Below are positions 38,514 to 49,141 of a stretch of 64,000 bases of DNA, piece by piece. The translations under genes and the position numbers were made by a program. A model generated the notes under the pieces. That model was not told where the DNA came from, made no database searches, and saw only the letters and a list, made by a program, of their open reading frames with translations. Within the stretch, counting starts at the first letter, position 1; each line of letters begins with the position of its first letter. Source of the DNA: Variovorax boronicumulans NBRC 103145 (lineage in GTDB: Bacteria > Pseudomonadota > Gammaproteobacteria > Burkholderiales > Burkholderiaceae_C); NCBI RefSeq assembly GCF_001591345.1, contig NZ_BCUS01000002.1, positions 1 through 64,000 on the forward strand, written 5' to 3'.

Positions 38514-38957
38514 ATGTCCCAAGTTGTGACTTCCGGCTCCTTCCTGACCCTGCACTACCGGCTGGCCGGTCCGGCGGGCGACATCATCAACACCTTCGCC
38601 GACAAGCCCGCCACGCTGTCGCTGGGCACCGGCGAGCTCTCGCCGGCCATGGAGCAGCGCCTGATGGGCATGGAAGAGGGCGCGCACGCCACCTTCGAGC
38701 TGCCCGCCGGCGAGGCCTTCGGCGAGCGCAACCCCGACATGCAGCAGTGGGTGGCGCGCAAGCTGCTGGCCCAGATGGGCGACCCCGACGAGCAGTACGC
38801 CGTCGGCGACGTGGTGCAATTTCCCACGCCCGACGGCTCGGGCAGCTACGCGGGCGCGGTCGTCGAGTCGAACGAGACCGGCGTGCGCTTCGACTTCAAC
38901 CACCCGCTCGCGGGGCAACCGGTCACCTTCGAAGTGAAGCTGATCGGCGTGCTATGA
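38514..38957 (+). CDS. fkpB: FKBP-type peptidyl-prolyl isomerase (SlpA/FkpB-like)
   Basis: A 147-residue SlyD/SlpA-type FKBP. The start at MSQVVTSGSFLTLHYRL (38514) matches the family; an ATG seven codons upstream is less likely. FKBP signatures are FADKPATLSLGTGELSPAMEQRL and FELPAGEAFGERNP, with the inserted IF chaperone domain after DMQQW. Its stop overlaps the ispH start by four bases, the classical fkpB-ispH pairing. Confidence 0.93.
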   Translation: MSQVVTSGSFLTLHYRLAGPAGDIINTFADKPATLSLGTGELSPAMEQRLMGMEEGAHATFELPAGEAFGERNPDMQQWVARKLLAQMGDPDEQYAVGDVVQFPTPDGSGSYAGAVVESNETGVRFDFNHPLAGQPVTFEVKLIGVL

Positions 38958-39922
38958 ACCCGAACATCGAAGAAGTCCTGTTGGCCGAGCCGCGCGGCTT
39001 CTGCGCCGGCGTGGACCGCGCCATCGAGATCGTCGAGCGCGCCCTCGCCAAGTTCGGCGCACCGATCTACGTGCGCCACGAGATCGTGCACAACACCTAC
39101 GTGGTGAACGAGCTCAAGGCCAAGGGCGCGATCTTCATCGAAGAGCTCTCCGACGTGCCGACCGGCTCCACGCTGGTGTTCAGCGCGCACGGCGTGAGCA
39201 AGGCCGTGGAGCAGGAGGCGCGCGACCGCGGCTTCTCGATCTTCGACGCCACCTGCCCGCTGGTGACCAAGGTGCACGTCGAGGTGGCCAAGCTCGCCAA
39301 AGAGGGCTACGAATTCATCATGATCGGCCACAAGGGGCACCCCGAGGTCGAGGGCACGATGGGGCAGCTGTCGAGCGGCATCCACCTCGTGGAAGACGTG
39401 GCCGACGTGGCCAACGCCTCGCCGCTGCAGACCGAGAAGCTTGCCGTGGTCACGCAGACCACGCTCAGCGTGGACGACGCCGCCGAGATCGCCGCCGCCG
39501 TGCGCGCGCGCTTCCCGAACGTGCGCGAGCCCAAGCAGCAGGACATCTGCTACGCCACCCAGAACCGCCAGGACGCGGTGAAGATCATGAGCCCGCAGGT
39601 CGATCTCGTGATCGTGGTCGGCAGCCCCACCAGCTCCAACAGCAACCGCCTGCGCGAGCTGGCGCAGCGCCTGGGCACCGAGAGCTACATGGTCGATTCT
39701 GCCGACGAGCTCAAGCCCGAATGGTTCGAGGGCAAGTCGCGCATCGGCCTCACCGCCGGCGCCTCGGCGCCCGAGGTGCTGGTGCACGAGGTGATCGAGC
39801 GCGTGCGCGCCTTCGGCGCCGTGTCGGTGCGCAAGATGGACGGCATCGAGGAAACCATCAAGTTCCCGCTTCCCAAGGGCCTCAAGCTCGACGACATCCC
39901 GCCCCCTGGGCACATCTCCTGA
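38954..39922 (+). CDS. ispH: 4-hydroxy-3-methylbut-2-enyl diphosphate reductase
   Basis: A 322-residue IspH (LytB), the last enzyme of the MEP isoprenoid pathway. The three iron-sulfur cysteines lie in PRGFCAGV (Cys17), DATCPLV and DICYATQNRQ. HEIVHN, GHKGHPEVEGT and SPTSSNSNRL supply substrate-binding residues. Length is normal. Confidence 0.98.
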   Translation: MNPNIEEVLLAEPRGFCAGVDRAIEIVERALAKFGAPIYVRHEIVHNTYVVNELKAKGAIFIEELSDVPTGSTLVFSAHGVSKAVEQEARDRGFSIFDATCPLVTKVHVEVAKLAKEGYEFIMIGHKGHPEVEGTMGQLSSGIHLVEDVADVANASPLQTEKLAVVTQTTLSVDDAAEIAAAVRARFPNVREPKQQDICYATQNRQDAVKIMSPQVDLVIVVGSPTSSNSNRLRELAQRLGTESYMVDSADELKPEWFEGKSRIGLTAGASAPEVLVHEVIERVRAFGAVSVRKMDGIEETIKFPLPKGLKLDDIPPPGHIS

Positions 39923-39927
39923 ACATC

Positions 39928-40884
39928 ATGACAAACACCGATTGGCGCTCCGACATCGAGAGCGCCTCCCGCAGGCTGGGCGAACGCGCCGGCCATTTCC
40001 TGCGTGAAACGCCGCTGTGGAAGCTGCCGGCCGCCGCCCTGGGCGTGGCCGCGCCCGGCGCCGAAGTCTGGCTCAAGCTGGAGCACATGCAGGTCAGCGG
40101 CAGCTTCAAGGCCCGCGGCATGATGAACCGCCTGCTGGCCAACGACATCCCCGCCGCGGGCGTGATCGTGGCCTCGGGCGGCAACGCCGGCATTGCCACG
40201 GCGGCCGCCGCCAAGGCGCTGGGCGTGCCCTGCCAGGTGTTCCTGCCGGGCGTGTCGCCCGAAGCCAAGCGCGCGCGCCTGCGGGCGCTGGGCGCCGAAG
40301 TGGTCGTGGTCGGTGAGCTGTACCCCGACGCGCTGGCCGCCTGCCTGGCGCGCCAGAAGGAAACGGGCGCCTTGCTCACCCACGCCTACGACCAGCCCGA
40401 AGTGGTGGCCGGCGCTGGCACGCTCGGCCGCGAGATCGAGGCGCAGGGCGGCCTGCCCGACGCCGTGCTCGTGAGCGTGGGCGGCGGCGGCCTGATCGGC
40501 GGCCTGGCCGGCTGGTTCGAGCAGCGCGCCCGCGTGGTGGCGCTCGAGCCCGAAAAGGCCCCGACGCTGTTCCGCGCCCGCGAGGCCGGCGAGCCCGTCG
40601 ACGTGGACGTCGGCGGCATCGCGGCCGATTCGCTGGGCGCGCGCCGCATCGGCGCCATCGCCTGGGAGATCACGCAGCAGCAGGTGCGCGACGCGCTGCT
40701 GCTGTCCGACGACGCGATCCGCGCCGCCCAGCAGTGGCTCTGGAAGGAGCTGAAGCTCGCCCTGGAACCGGCCGCCGCGCTGCCGCTGGCGGCGCTGCAG
40801 ACCGGCGCCTACGTGCCGCGCGAGGGCGAGAAGGTCTGCCTGATCATCTGCGGGGCGAACGTCGATCCGGCCACGGTCGCCTGA
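39928..40884 (+). CDS. threonine/serine dehydratase (PLP-dependent)
   Basis: A 318-residue fold-type II PLP enzyme. The Schiff-base Lys61 lies in SGSFKARG, the phosphate loop in ASGGNAGIA and the glycine turn in VGGGGLIGG. There is no C-terminal ACT domain, so this is the short, catabolic TdcB-like form and not feedback-regulated IlvA. It starts five bases after ispH and may be co-transcribed. Confidence 0.9.
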   Translation: MTNTDWRSDIESASRRLGERAGHFLRETPLWKLPAAALGVAAPGAEVWLKLEHMQVSGSFKARGMMNRLLANDIPAAGVIVASGGNAGIATAAAAKALGVPCQVFLPGVSPEAKRARLRALGAEVVVVGELYPDALAACLARQKETGALLTHAYDQPEVVAGAGTLGREIEAQGGLPDAVLVSVGGGGLIGGLAGWFEQRARVVALEPEKAPTLFRAREAGEPVDVDVGGIAADSLGARRIGAIAWEITQQQVRDALLLSDDAIRAAQQWLWKELKLALEPAAALPLAALQTGAYVPREGEKVCLIICGANVDPATVA

Positions 40885-40938
40885 GTCGTCGCGGGCGTGC
40901 GAGCGGGGAGGGCGGGCGCGGGCCGGGCGCCCACCTAA

Positions 40939-42279
<1,341 letters not shown>

Positions 42280-42312
42280 AGCGCAGGGCGTCAAAAGTCA
42301 GATTTTTCTGGC

Positions 42313-42318
42313 TATAAT
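42313..42318 (+). promoter_or_regulatory. -10 box of the tRNA-Ser promoter
   Basis: A perfect TATAAT lies 18 bases upstream of the tRNA, preceded by a weak -35 region around 42290. It indicates a separate promoter for the tRNA between serS and the tRNA. Confidence 0.65.
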
Positions 42319-42336
42319 CTGAGGCTCGACAGCACC

Positions 42337-42426
42337 GGAGAGGTGGCAGAGTGGTCGAATGTACCTGACTCGAAATCAGGCGTACTAGCGATAGTACCGA
42401 GGGTTCGAATCCCTCCCTCTCCTCCA
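42337..42426 (+). tRNA. tRNA-Ser (CGA anticodon)
   Basis: A 90 nt cloverleaf with encoded CCA. The acceptor stem GGAGAGG pairs with CCTCTCC, the anticodon loop is CTCGAAA with anticodon CGA (reads UCG), the long variable arm is typical of tRNA-Ser, and the T loop is TTCGAAT. The discriminator base is T (U73) where bacterial tRNA-Ser normally has G. An integrase gene follows, so the 3' end is probably rebuilt from the element. Confidence 0.96.
42400..42426 (+). other. probable left attachment site (attL) in the tRNA-Ser 3' end
   Basis: The T arm and acceptor 3' side of the tRNA (42400-42426) precede the integrase gene by 175 bases, the usual arrangement for P4-type integrases that recombine at tRNA 3' ends. 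The exact core cannot be set because no second copy is inside the window; attR should lie to the right. Confidence 0.6.
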
Positions 42427-42471
42427 AAAATGATTCCGCAGTAGGCCGCCGACGGCCTGGAATCAGCAGCT

Positions 42472-42496
42472 AAGCCCCGCTAGACGGGGCTTTTTT
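42472..42496 (+). terminator. intrinsic terminator downstream of tRNA-Ser
   Basis: AAGCCCCG and CGGGGCTT form an eight-pair stem around CTAGA, followed by six T residues (the first two shared with the stem). It ends the serS/tRNA transcript before the integrase. Confidence 0.92.
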
Positions 42497-42601
42497 GTGC
42501 GCGGTTGTCCGGCAACGTCTTTTGACAGCCGGCGCAAAACGGGGGCACAGTTGGGGGCATAAACCGCGAACCGTGCGGTCGTCTCCCCAAAATGCCCCCA
42601 G

Positions 42602-43819
42602 ATGCCTCTCACCGACACTGCCTGTAAGAACGCGAAATGCCCTGACGGGCGCGCGTATCAACGCTTCACCGACAGTGGCGGGCTGTACCTCGAGGTGACC
42701 TCCCCGGGCAGCAAGCTCTGGCGCTGGAAGTACCGCTTCAATGGCAAAGAGAAGCGCCTGGCTGTCGGCATCTATCCTGAAGTGAGCTTGGCGCAGGCTC
42801 GGCGCGCTCGCGACGATGCGCGCCTTCTGCTGAAGGGCGGCGCCGACCCGGCCCAGTTCAAAGCCGACGCAAAGCTCAGTGCGCGCGTCAGCGTGGGCAA
42901 TACCTTCGAGGCGGTGGCCCGGGCCTGGCACGAGCACTGGAAGGCTGGCAAGTCCGAACGCCATGCTGGCTACGTGCTCACCCGGCTCGAGGCCGACGTG
43001 TTCCCAGACCTCGGCAAACGGCCGATCGCTTCGATCACCGCGCCGCAGCTACTCGCCGTCGCGAAGAAGATCGAGGCTCGCGGCGCTGTGGACATCGCAA
43101 AGCGCGCGTGGCAGACCTGCAGCCAGATCTTCAGGTATGGGATCGCCCACGGCATCGTCGAGCGCAATCCAGCGACCGACGTGAAGCCCTCTGATGCGCT
43201 CAAGCCGCGCACCAAGGGGCACTTCGCGCGCATCGAACCCAAGGAACTGCCCGAACTTCTGCGCAAGATTGAGGCGTACCAGGGAACGCCGGTGACTCGT
43301 CTGTCGCTGAAGCTCATGGCGTTGACCTTCGTGCGGACTGGTGAGCTGATCGGCGCGCACTGGGATGAGTTCGACATCGAGGCTGCGGAGTGGCGCATCC
43401 CCGCTGAGCGGATGAAGATGAAGACGCCTCACATCGTGCCTTTGTCGACGCAGGCAGTGGAGGTTCTCGGTGCCATCCACGAACTGCGCGGCTTGAGCGG
43501 TCTCCTTTTTCCTGGCGAGCGCGACCACGATAAGCCCATGTCCAACGGCACCATATTGGGCGCGCTCAAGCGCATGGGCTACGCGGGGCGCATGACGGGG
43601 CACGGGTTCCGCGGCATTGCGTCGACGATCCTCCACGAGCAGGGGCACCGTCACGACATCATCGAACTGCAGCTCGCGCACCAGGAGCGCGACGAGGTGA
43701 GTGCGGCCTACAACTTTGCGACGTATCTGCCGCAGCGTCGAAAGATGATGCAAGAGTGGGCCGATCACCTGGATCAGCTGCGCCGCGGCGCGAAAGTCCT
43801 GGCGTTCAAGGCTGCATAG
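42602..43819 (+). CDS. int: tyrosine-recombinase integrase (P4/DUF4102 type)
   Basis: A 405-residue integrase. Residues 1-90 form the DUF4102 arm-binding domain (LTDTACKNAKCPDGRAYQ, SGGLYLEV, KYRFNGKEKRLAVGIYPEVSL in segments). The core-binding SAM-like domain follows to about residue 195. The catalytic set is Arg245 (FVRTGEL), Lys near 274, His334/Arg337 (GHGFR), His360 (QLAH) and Tyr370 (AAYNFATYLPQRR). All key residues are intact. It integrates the element at the adjacent tRNA-Ser gene. Confidence 0.96.
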   Translation: MPLTDTACKNAKCPDGRAYQRFTDSGGLYLEVTSPGSKLWRWKYRFNGKEKRLAVGIYPEVSLAQARRARDDARLLLKGGADPAQFKADAKLSARVSVGNTFEAVARAWHEHWKAGKSERHAGYVLTRLEADVFPDLGKRPIASITAPQLLAVAKKIEARGAVDIAKRAWQTCSQIFRYGIAHGIVERNPATDVKPSDALKPRTKGHFARIEPKELPELLRKIEAYQGTPVTRLSLKLMALTFVRTGELIGAHWDEFDIEAAEWRIPAERMKMKTPHIVPLSTQAVEVLGAIHELRGLSGLLFPGERDHDKPMSNGTILGALKRMGYAGRMTGHGFRGIASTILHEQGHRHDIIELQLAHQERDEVSAAYNFATYLPQRRKMMQEWADHLDQLRRGAKVLAFKAA

Positions 43820-43899
43820 TGACCCATGGAGTCTCAAAGCCGCTGAGCGTCAGGGCCACCCAATGAAATGGAATGGAATGGAGCCTGACTCCAAGACTT

Positions 43900-44289
43900 C
43901 TACTGCTTTACCCTGAGCAAGATGTTGCTGCCAGATTTGACGACCAGATAGGGATGCTCATACGTGACCACGGGGTCTTCCTTGATCTCTCTCGACGTCC
44001 CTAGATTCGCCATCGCGATCAAGTCACACACGGCGCCACCACTGGCACAGGAATAGAACCAGCCGTCAAGTTGACCTATGCCTGAACCCCTCGGCGCATA
44101 GAGAGCATAGATCTCCGCATTCCGCCCAGTTGAAAGTTTGACGTTGTAGCGCCTCTCTACATGCGAGGAATAGATCTTGTCGATCCAAGTGCCTGCCTCC
44201 TTGAGGCTGCCAACACGTACGGGCGCATCCTGAGCTGCGGCACAGAAGGACATCAGCACAAGCGAGATCACCGCTAGTTTGGCAAACAT
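43900..44289 (-). CDS. small exported protein, candidate immunity partner of the RHS toxin
   Basis: A 129-residue protein of no recognised family. The start at MFAKLAVISLVLMSFCAAA (44289) gives a clean signal peptide with cleavage near AAAQ-D and has GGAG just upstream; an ATG four codons earlier is possible. The mature part has two Cys (SCASGGAVC) that could form a disulfide. It overlaps the RHS stop by 16 bases (or 28 from the earlier ATG), so translation is coupled to the toxin gene. Position and coupling suggest an immunity protein acting in the periplasm; there is no sequence proof. Confidence 0.65.
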   Translation of the reverse strand: MFAKLAVISLVLMSFCAAAQDAPVRVGSLKEAGTWIDKIYSSHVERRYNVKLSTGRNAEIYALYAPRGSGIGQLDGWFYSCASGGAVCDLIAMANLGTSREIKEDPVVTYEHPYLVVKSGSNILLRVKQ

Positions 44290-47200
44290 ACAACTCCACA
44301 TTGTGTTGGATAGGTTGATGGTGGTACCGGTGAGCCGCCAAGTGACTTTGCGGGCCGGCTTCCCTGCTTGTCAGACCAAGTGCCATCTGCATCCTGACGA
44401 TACCAATGGTAGTCACCGCGACCTTGAGAAATACTGGTCGGTCGAATGAAGAGTTGTGCGCCGTGGTACCCAGCGGGGCAGGACTGATCTGCTCGCGGAG
44501 CGACACCTCCATCCCGACGCACTGCATCAAGCGTATCGCCGCAGTTGGGGTTGAAACCTGAGATGCCTGCACCAGATGGCTCGCCAGGATCAGTGCCACC
44601 GACCCCTCGCAGCGGACCACCCGATCTCATGCCGGGTCTGTTGAGCGCATAGGCATAGCAGTTGTTCTGCCACCGCCAAGCCTCGCTGTCGTTGTACCTG
44701 GGGTCGAACATCGGCGCAGAGCGGTTGCTGCTCGGGCCCCACTGGCCATCGCCCCAGCGATCAAGCCCAAACGGATCAACAAATCTTAGTGAATTTGCGT
44801 CGACGTAGCCAAACCGATTCCATCCGCCATCTAGTCCAATCGGATCTGGCTGGCTGTATCGCCCAGTCCTACTGTCATAGCTTCGGAAGTAGTTGTAAAA
44901 CAACCCCGACTCCTCATCGGCATACTGCCCCGGATACCTCAGGTTGAACTTCACCTCCGACACGCCCGTGGTGCCCGGATTCGGCGTCACGTTCAAGTCG
45001 GCAAACCGGTTCCTCGCCGTCGTCGGCTTGTCTTCCCCGAACGCGCTGTAGCTCCACTGCCAGGCCGCTTGCCCGCTCACATCGGTGAGCTTGCGCGGCG
45101 TGTTCAGGTGGTCGCTGTGCACCGCGTAGGTGGCGCCGTTGATCACTGCCGCGATCGGCATCGGGCCGTTGGCCGTCGGCAGGTAGATGTACTGCGCCTG
45201 CCCGCCGCTGTTGGTGCCGCCGCTGCCCACTTCGGCGATCAGCGTGCCTTGCTCGTCGTAGACATAGGTGTAGCCCTGCTGCTCGGCCTGGTTCGTCGCG
45301 GGGCTCCACAGCCGGGTGAAGAAGGCGACCAGGCTTTGCATGAAGCCCGGATCGGCCTCGTCGCCCTGGCTCGGTGGGTACAGCGGCTCGGTCTTGAACA
45401 CGCGCTGGCCCAGCGCGTTGTGCGCGTAACGCGTGGTGGGGCTGATGTCGGTGGCGCCGGTGGTGGCGGCAGCCAGCCGGCCCTCGGCGTCGTAGGCGTA
45501 GCTGCGCAGGCCGTCGGTCACGAGGTCGCCGTTGGCGTTGTAGCCATAGGTGACGCTGGTGTTGCTCGCGCCGTTGATGGTTTGCGCAAAGCCCGTCAGA
45601 CGATTGCTTGCGGCGCCCACGGTGTAGGTGCGCTGGGTACTCTGGCCGCCGAGCACGCGTGTGCTGCTCGCGCGGTTGCCGTTGTTGTCGTAGGTGAACG
45701 CAGAGGTATTGCCCGGCGCATCGAACTGACGCAAACGTCCTGGAGCACTAAAGACCGTTGTCCAAGTGACGTTGCTACTTACGATGGTGCTGTGCGTCGG
45801 GTCGGCGTCGCCCGGGCGGTAAAGATTCTGCGTGAGGCTGGTGATGCGGCCCGCGGCGTTGTACACGTAGCTGCTGAACTCGGTGCCGGTGAGCCGGCCC
45901 GCGGTGTCGTACACGCGGCTGGCGGCCACGGACGCGGGCGGTGCGGTGGCAAAGGCCCATTGCCACGCGGTGGGCTGGCCGAGCGGGTTCCATGCGATGC
46001 CGCTGACGAGCGGACTGCCGTTCCAGTTCAGGCCTGCGAGGCGGCCGGTGGCGTCGTACAGGTGGGTGAGCATGGCGCCGTTGGGGTAGCCGATGCTGGC
46101 CAGCGTGCCGTTGGCGTTGTAGCCGTAGCTCACCTGCTGCACACCACCGTTTGCGAGCGTCTGCTTCTTGAGCGTGACGTGCCCGAAGGCGTCGCGGGTG
46201 TACTCGGTGGTGCCGCTGCGGTCGATGACTTCCGAGAGGTAGCCCTTGCTGCTGGCCGTGAGGTCGTAGCGCAGCGTGGTCGTCTTGCCATCGGCGAAGA
46301 CGAGGCTGGTCGGCCGGCCGAGCAGATCGCGCACGATGGTGGTGGTTTGCCCCATGGCGTCGGTGATCTGGCTGGGCAGGCCGAGGCTGTCGTACTGGGT
46401 GCTGGCGCCGCCCGTGTCGGCGCTGGTCTCGGTCGTGGCGTTGCCTTGCGCATCGCGGGTGTAGCCGGTGACCACGCCCTTGAAGTCCTTGGCTTCGGTG
46501 ACGGCGTCGAGCGCGTTGTACTTGAAGGTGGCGACCAGGTTGATCGGGTCGGTCACTGTAGTGATTCGGCGCAGGTCGTCCAGACCGTACTGAGTGCTTT
46601 GATTTAGGCCGTTGGTGGTGCGGGTCAACTCCCCGTTAGCGTCGTAACCGAAGGCGCGGCTCTGATTGGCGCCTTCGGTGGTGGCCGAGAGGCGGTTGAT
46701 GTTGTTGATCGTGCGCGCCACGCTCCAGGCCACGTTGCCGGCGCTGTCCTTGATCTGCTCAGCGGTGCGGTTGCCCATGCCGTCGAGCGTGTAGCTGCCG
46801 CTCTCACCGCGGTTGTTGCTCCAGCCCGTGAGGCGGTGGGCGGCGTCGTAGGTGTAGGTGAGAACGAGGCCGCTGGGCAGCGTCGCCGACTCGACGGTGC
46901 CGAAGGGCTTGTAGGTCAGCGTGGTGGTCTGTGCACCAGCAAGGCCCGCGCCGACGGTCTGGGTCAACAGGCGATCACGCAGGTCATATGTGTAGGTGGT
47001 GACGAGGCCGTTGGGGGCGGTGGTGCTCGCTACGCGATTGGCGTTGTCGTGCGTGTAAGTGGTGACGTGGCCCAGCGCGTTGGTCGATGTGAGGGCGTTG
47101 CCCAGAGTGTCATAGGTGTAGCTCGTGACCGCGCCGTTGGGCTCCGTGGCGGTAGTCACCAGCTGCTGGGCGTTGTAGGCCCACTGCCAGAGCAGGGCCT

Positions 47201-48956
47201 TGTTCGTGGTGGTGTCGGTGACGGTTCTTGACAGTGTGTTGCCGACGGTGTCGTAGGTGTAGGCAGTGGTGCGGCCAAGTTCGGTGACCAGCACGGGCAG
47301 GCTGAACTGGGCATGCCACTGGGTGGTCGTGGTGTGGGTCTGGGGGGTGCCCACAGCCTGAGTCACAGAGGTGGGCAAGCGTCGAGTGGTGTCCCAGGCG
47401 GTGTTGCTGACCACGCCCTTGAAGTCGGTCTCGGAGGTAATGAGGCCGTTGGCGCCTTGCACACGAGAAGAAGCATCCGATTCGCCTTCGCCTGAGGGCA
47501 GTGAGCCGCTCGCGATGGAAAGTTTGCCGGCGCTGGTAGCGTAGCTGTAGTTGCGTCTGGTGTTCAGGGGGTCGATGACGACGGCTGAGGCCGAGTCCGG
47601 GTAGCTGACTTGGTATTTGTTCACACCCCCGGCCAGCTCGGTGCTGATGGCCCGGCCTTTGGCGTCATAGGCGAAGGTGCCCCAGCGGAACCCGGACTCA
47701 TCGAAGATGCCCGTAAGCGCGTTGGGGAATGAAGCGTTCTCGTAGAGGAAGCTGCGCGCTTTGCCGTCGGGATATGTGACGGTCGCGAGGCGGTCAGAAG
47801 CATCGAAGCCGTAGGCGATAACGCGGCCATCGGGGGTGGTAACGTTGGCGAGCTGGCCAGCGCTGTTGTATGCGAAGGTGAGCGTTCGGCCGAAGCCGTT
47901 GCTGACGGCGACTAGGCGGCCGGAGCTGCTGTAGGCGTAGGTGTACGAGAAGCCGGGACGTGCCACGCGAGTCTGCAGCTTGCCGGAGCCATCGAAGGTG
48001 AAGACGGTGTCATCGTCTGAGCGGTGCCAAACCCAGGCGCTACCGGATTGGGTCAGGGTGTCGGCACTGTTGATTGCGGTCCAAGCGGCAGAGCTGGATG
48101 CCTGAATGAAGGTGCGCAGATACCCTTCTGGGCTAGTGATGGCAACAGCAGCTGGGATGGCGGGGGATGCGTTGGAAGACGACGGAGAAAACGCAAAGCG
48201 CCAGTCCTCGGAATGGGTCCAGGCAGAGCCTAGGCCGGCAGAGGTGCGGGAGGTGTCTCGGCCCCAAGTGCTGCGGTACACGCGGCCCAAAGATAGAGGG
48301 GCGGGGCCGAAATCCGACCAGTCGAGCTGAGACTCGAACTTCTCGTTTGTCGCAGGAGCGATGGGATTTCCGACCAGTGCGCCCCCAGGGGCCTTGCATT
48401 GCCCTCCGAAAGCTGGCTCTGGTGTGGCTAGCTCGCAGGCTGTCTGGGTCGCATTGTCTTGATAGCCGTTTGCACACTTGCATTGACCGACATAGGCTTC
48501 GGTGCTGTTCACAGGGCATGTGCCAAGAACGCGCAGAATTTCGTAAGAGGCCACTTGCCAGAAGTTGCCTTTGGTGTCGTAACGATCGTAGGCGCACCTT
48601 TCTCCGCCGTTAGTTAATCGTGGATTGCGTCCAGTAATCCCGTTTCCGACCTCGTTCTGAAACGCGACGTCATCTTCACAGGCTGCTTGCCGCGTGGGCA
48701 TCGTCCGCGTGGATGGGCTAACGTCCTCAGCCCTGTACACATAGGGGCTGAAAATAAGAGCGTTAGCTTGGCCATGATTGCCAATCAATAGCAGTCCTAC
48801 GGCCACGAAGCGAAGAAGCAAGCTGCAACGCCCCAAAGTTCTCCGCAAGCAGAGAAGATTGCATCGGACGATCTCCAGCGACGCGTTTTCTTTTCCACCC
48901 TCACTCGTCGATACAAGCGCTGCATTGCGCAGCCATGACATTGCTACCGCCATCAA
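44274..48956 (-). CDS. RHS-repeat polymorphic toxin, exported
   Basis: A 1560-residue protein from the first ATG. A Sec-type hydrophobic core lies at about 44-60 with cleavage near QANA-L (residue 66), so the true start is probably closer, perhaps a TTG or GTG in 25-40. A Cys-rich patch (CPVNSTEAYVGQCKCANGYQ) precedes a DUF6531-like start (LSLGRVYRSTWG). Over 1000 residues of YD/RHS repeats follow, ending in the core FNLRYPGQYADEESGLFYN, RYSQPDPIGLDGG and the border DPFGLD. The last 161 residues (1400-1560) are a variable tip with NNCYAYALN (Cys1433) and DYHWYRQDADGTWSDKQGS (His1517), suggestive of a thiol hydrolase. Target unknown. Confidence 0.9.
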   Translation of the reverse strand: MMAVAMSWLRNAALVSTSEGGKENASLEIVRCNLLCLRRTLGRCSLLLRFVAVGLLLIGNHGQANALIFSPYVYRAEDVSPSTRTMPTRQAACEDDVAFQNEVGNGITGRNPRLTNGGERCAYDRYDTKGNFWQVASYEILRVLGTCPVNSTEAYVGQCKCANGYQDNATQTACELATPEPAFGGQCKAPGGALVGNPIAPATNEKFESQLDWSDFGPAPLSLGRVYRSTWGRDTSRTSAGLGSAWTHSEDWRFAFSPSSSNASPAIPAAVAITSPEGYLRTFIQASSSAAWTAINSADTLTQSGSAWVWHRSDDDTVFTFDGSGKLQTRVARPGFSYTYAYSSSGRLVAVSNGFGRTLTFAYNSAGQLANVTTPDGRVIAYGFDASDRLATVTYPDGKARSFLYENASFPNALTGIFDESGFRWGTFAYDAKGRAISTELAGGVNKYQVSYPDSASAVVIDPLNTRRNYSYATSAGKLSIASGSLPSGEGESDASSRVQGANGLITSETDFKGVVSNTAWDTTRRLPTSVTQAVGTPQTHTTTTQWHAQFSLPVLVTELGRTTAYTYDTVGNTLSRTVTDTTTNKALLWQWAYNAQQLVTTATEPNGAVTSYTYDTLGNALTSTNALGHVTTYTHDNANRVASTTAPNGLVTTYTYDLRDRLLTQTVGAGLAGAQTTTLTYKPFGTVESATLPSGLVLTYTYDAAHRLTGWSNNRGESGSYTLDGMGNRTAEQIKDSAGNVAWSVARTINNINRLSATTEGANQSRAFGYDANGELTRTTNGLNQSTQYGLDDLRRITTVTDPINLVATFKYNALDAVTEAKDFKGVVTGYTRDAQGNATTETSADTGGASTQYDSLGLPSQITDAMGQTTTIVRDLLGRPTSLVFADGKTTTLRYDLTASSKGYLSEVIDRSGTTEYTRDAFGHVTLKKQTLANGGVQQVSYGYNANGTLASIGYPNGAMLTHLYDATGRLAGLNWNGSPLVSGIAWNPLGQPTAWQWAFATAPPASVAASRVYDTAGRLTGTEFSSYVYNAAGRITSLTQNLYRPGDADPTHSTIVSSNVTWTTVFSAPGRLRQFDAPGNTSAFTYDNNGNRASSTRVLGGQSTQRTYTVGAASNRLTGFAQTINGASNTSVTYGYNANGDLVTDGLRSYAYDAEGRLAAATTGATDISPTTRYAHNALGQRVFKTEPLYPPSQGDEADPGFMQSLVAFFTRLWSPATNQAEQQGYTYVYDEQGTLIAEVGSGGTNSGGQAQYIYLPTANGPMPIAAVINGATYAVHSDHLNTPRKLTDVSGQAAWQWSYSAFGEDKPTTARNRFADLNVTPNPGTTGVSEVKFNLRYPGQYADEESGLFYNYFRSYDSRTGRYSQPDPIGLDGGWNRFGYVDANSLRFVDPFGLDRWGDGQWGPSSNRSAPMFDPRYNDSEAWRWQNNCYAYALNRPGMRSGGPLRGVGGTDPGEPSGAGISGFNPNCGDTLDAVRRDGGVAPRADQSCPAGYHGAQLFIRPTSISQGRGDYHWYRQDADGTWSDKQGSRPAKSLGGSPVPPSTYPTQCGVVCLPN

Positions 48957-49141
48957 GCCACCTCATTTCAGCGGTTCTCTGACCGCGGTGTGGCATGGTA
49001 ACAAGTTGATGCATGTCGATTGACGGCCTCTGCACTTCAGCAACTGGCACGCGATTGACGCTGAAACTCGTAGCCCGCAGGGCTCCACGGGCCTGATGGT
49101 GAGCGAGGTCAAAATGGGTTCCCCAACTACCGGAGGCGGAA

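Noticed and set aside
45069-46607. 512-residue forward frame opposite the RHS gene
   Set aside because: Created by the repeated codon pattern of the RHS repeats on the other strand; no start signal or domain.
48957-49141. Possible insertion-sequence remnant upstream of the RHS gene
   Set aside because: The stretch is atypical, but I could find neither terminal inverted repeats nor a transposase fragment.
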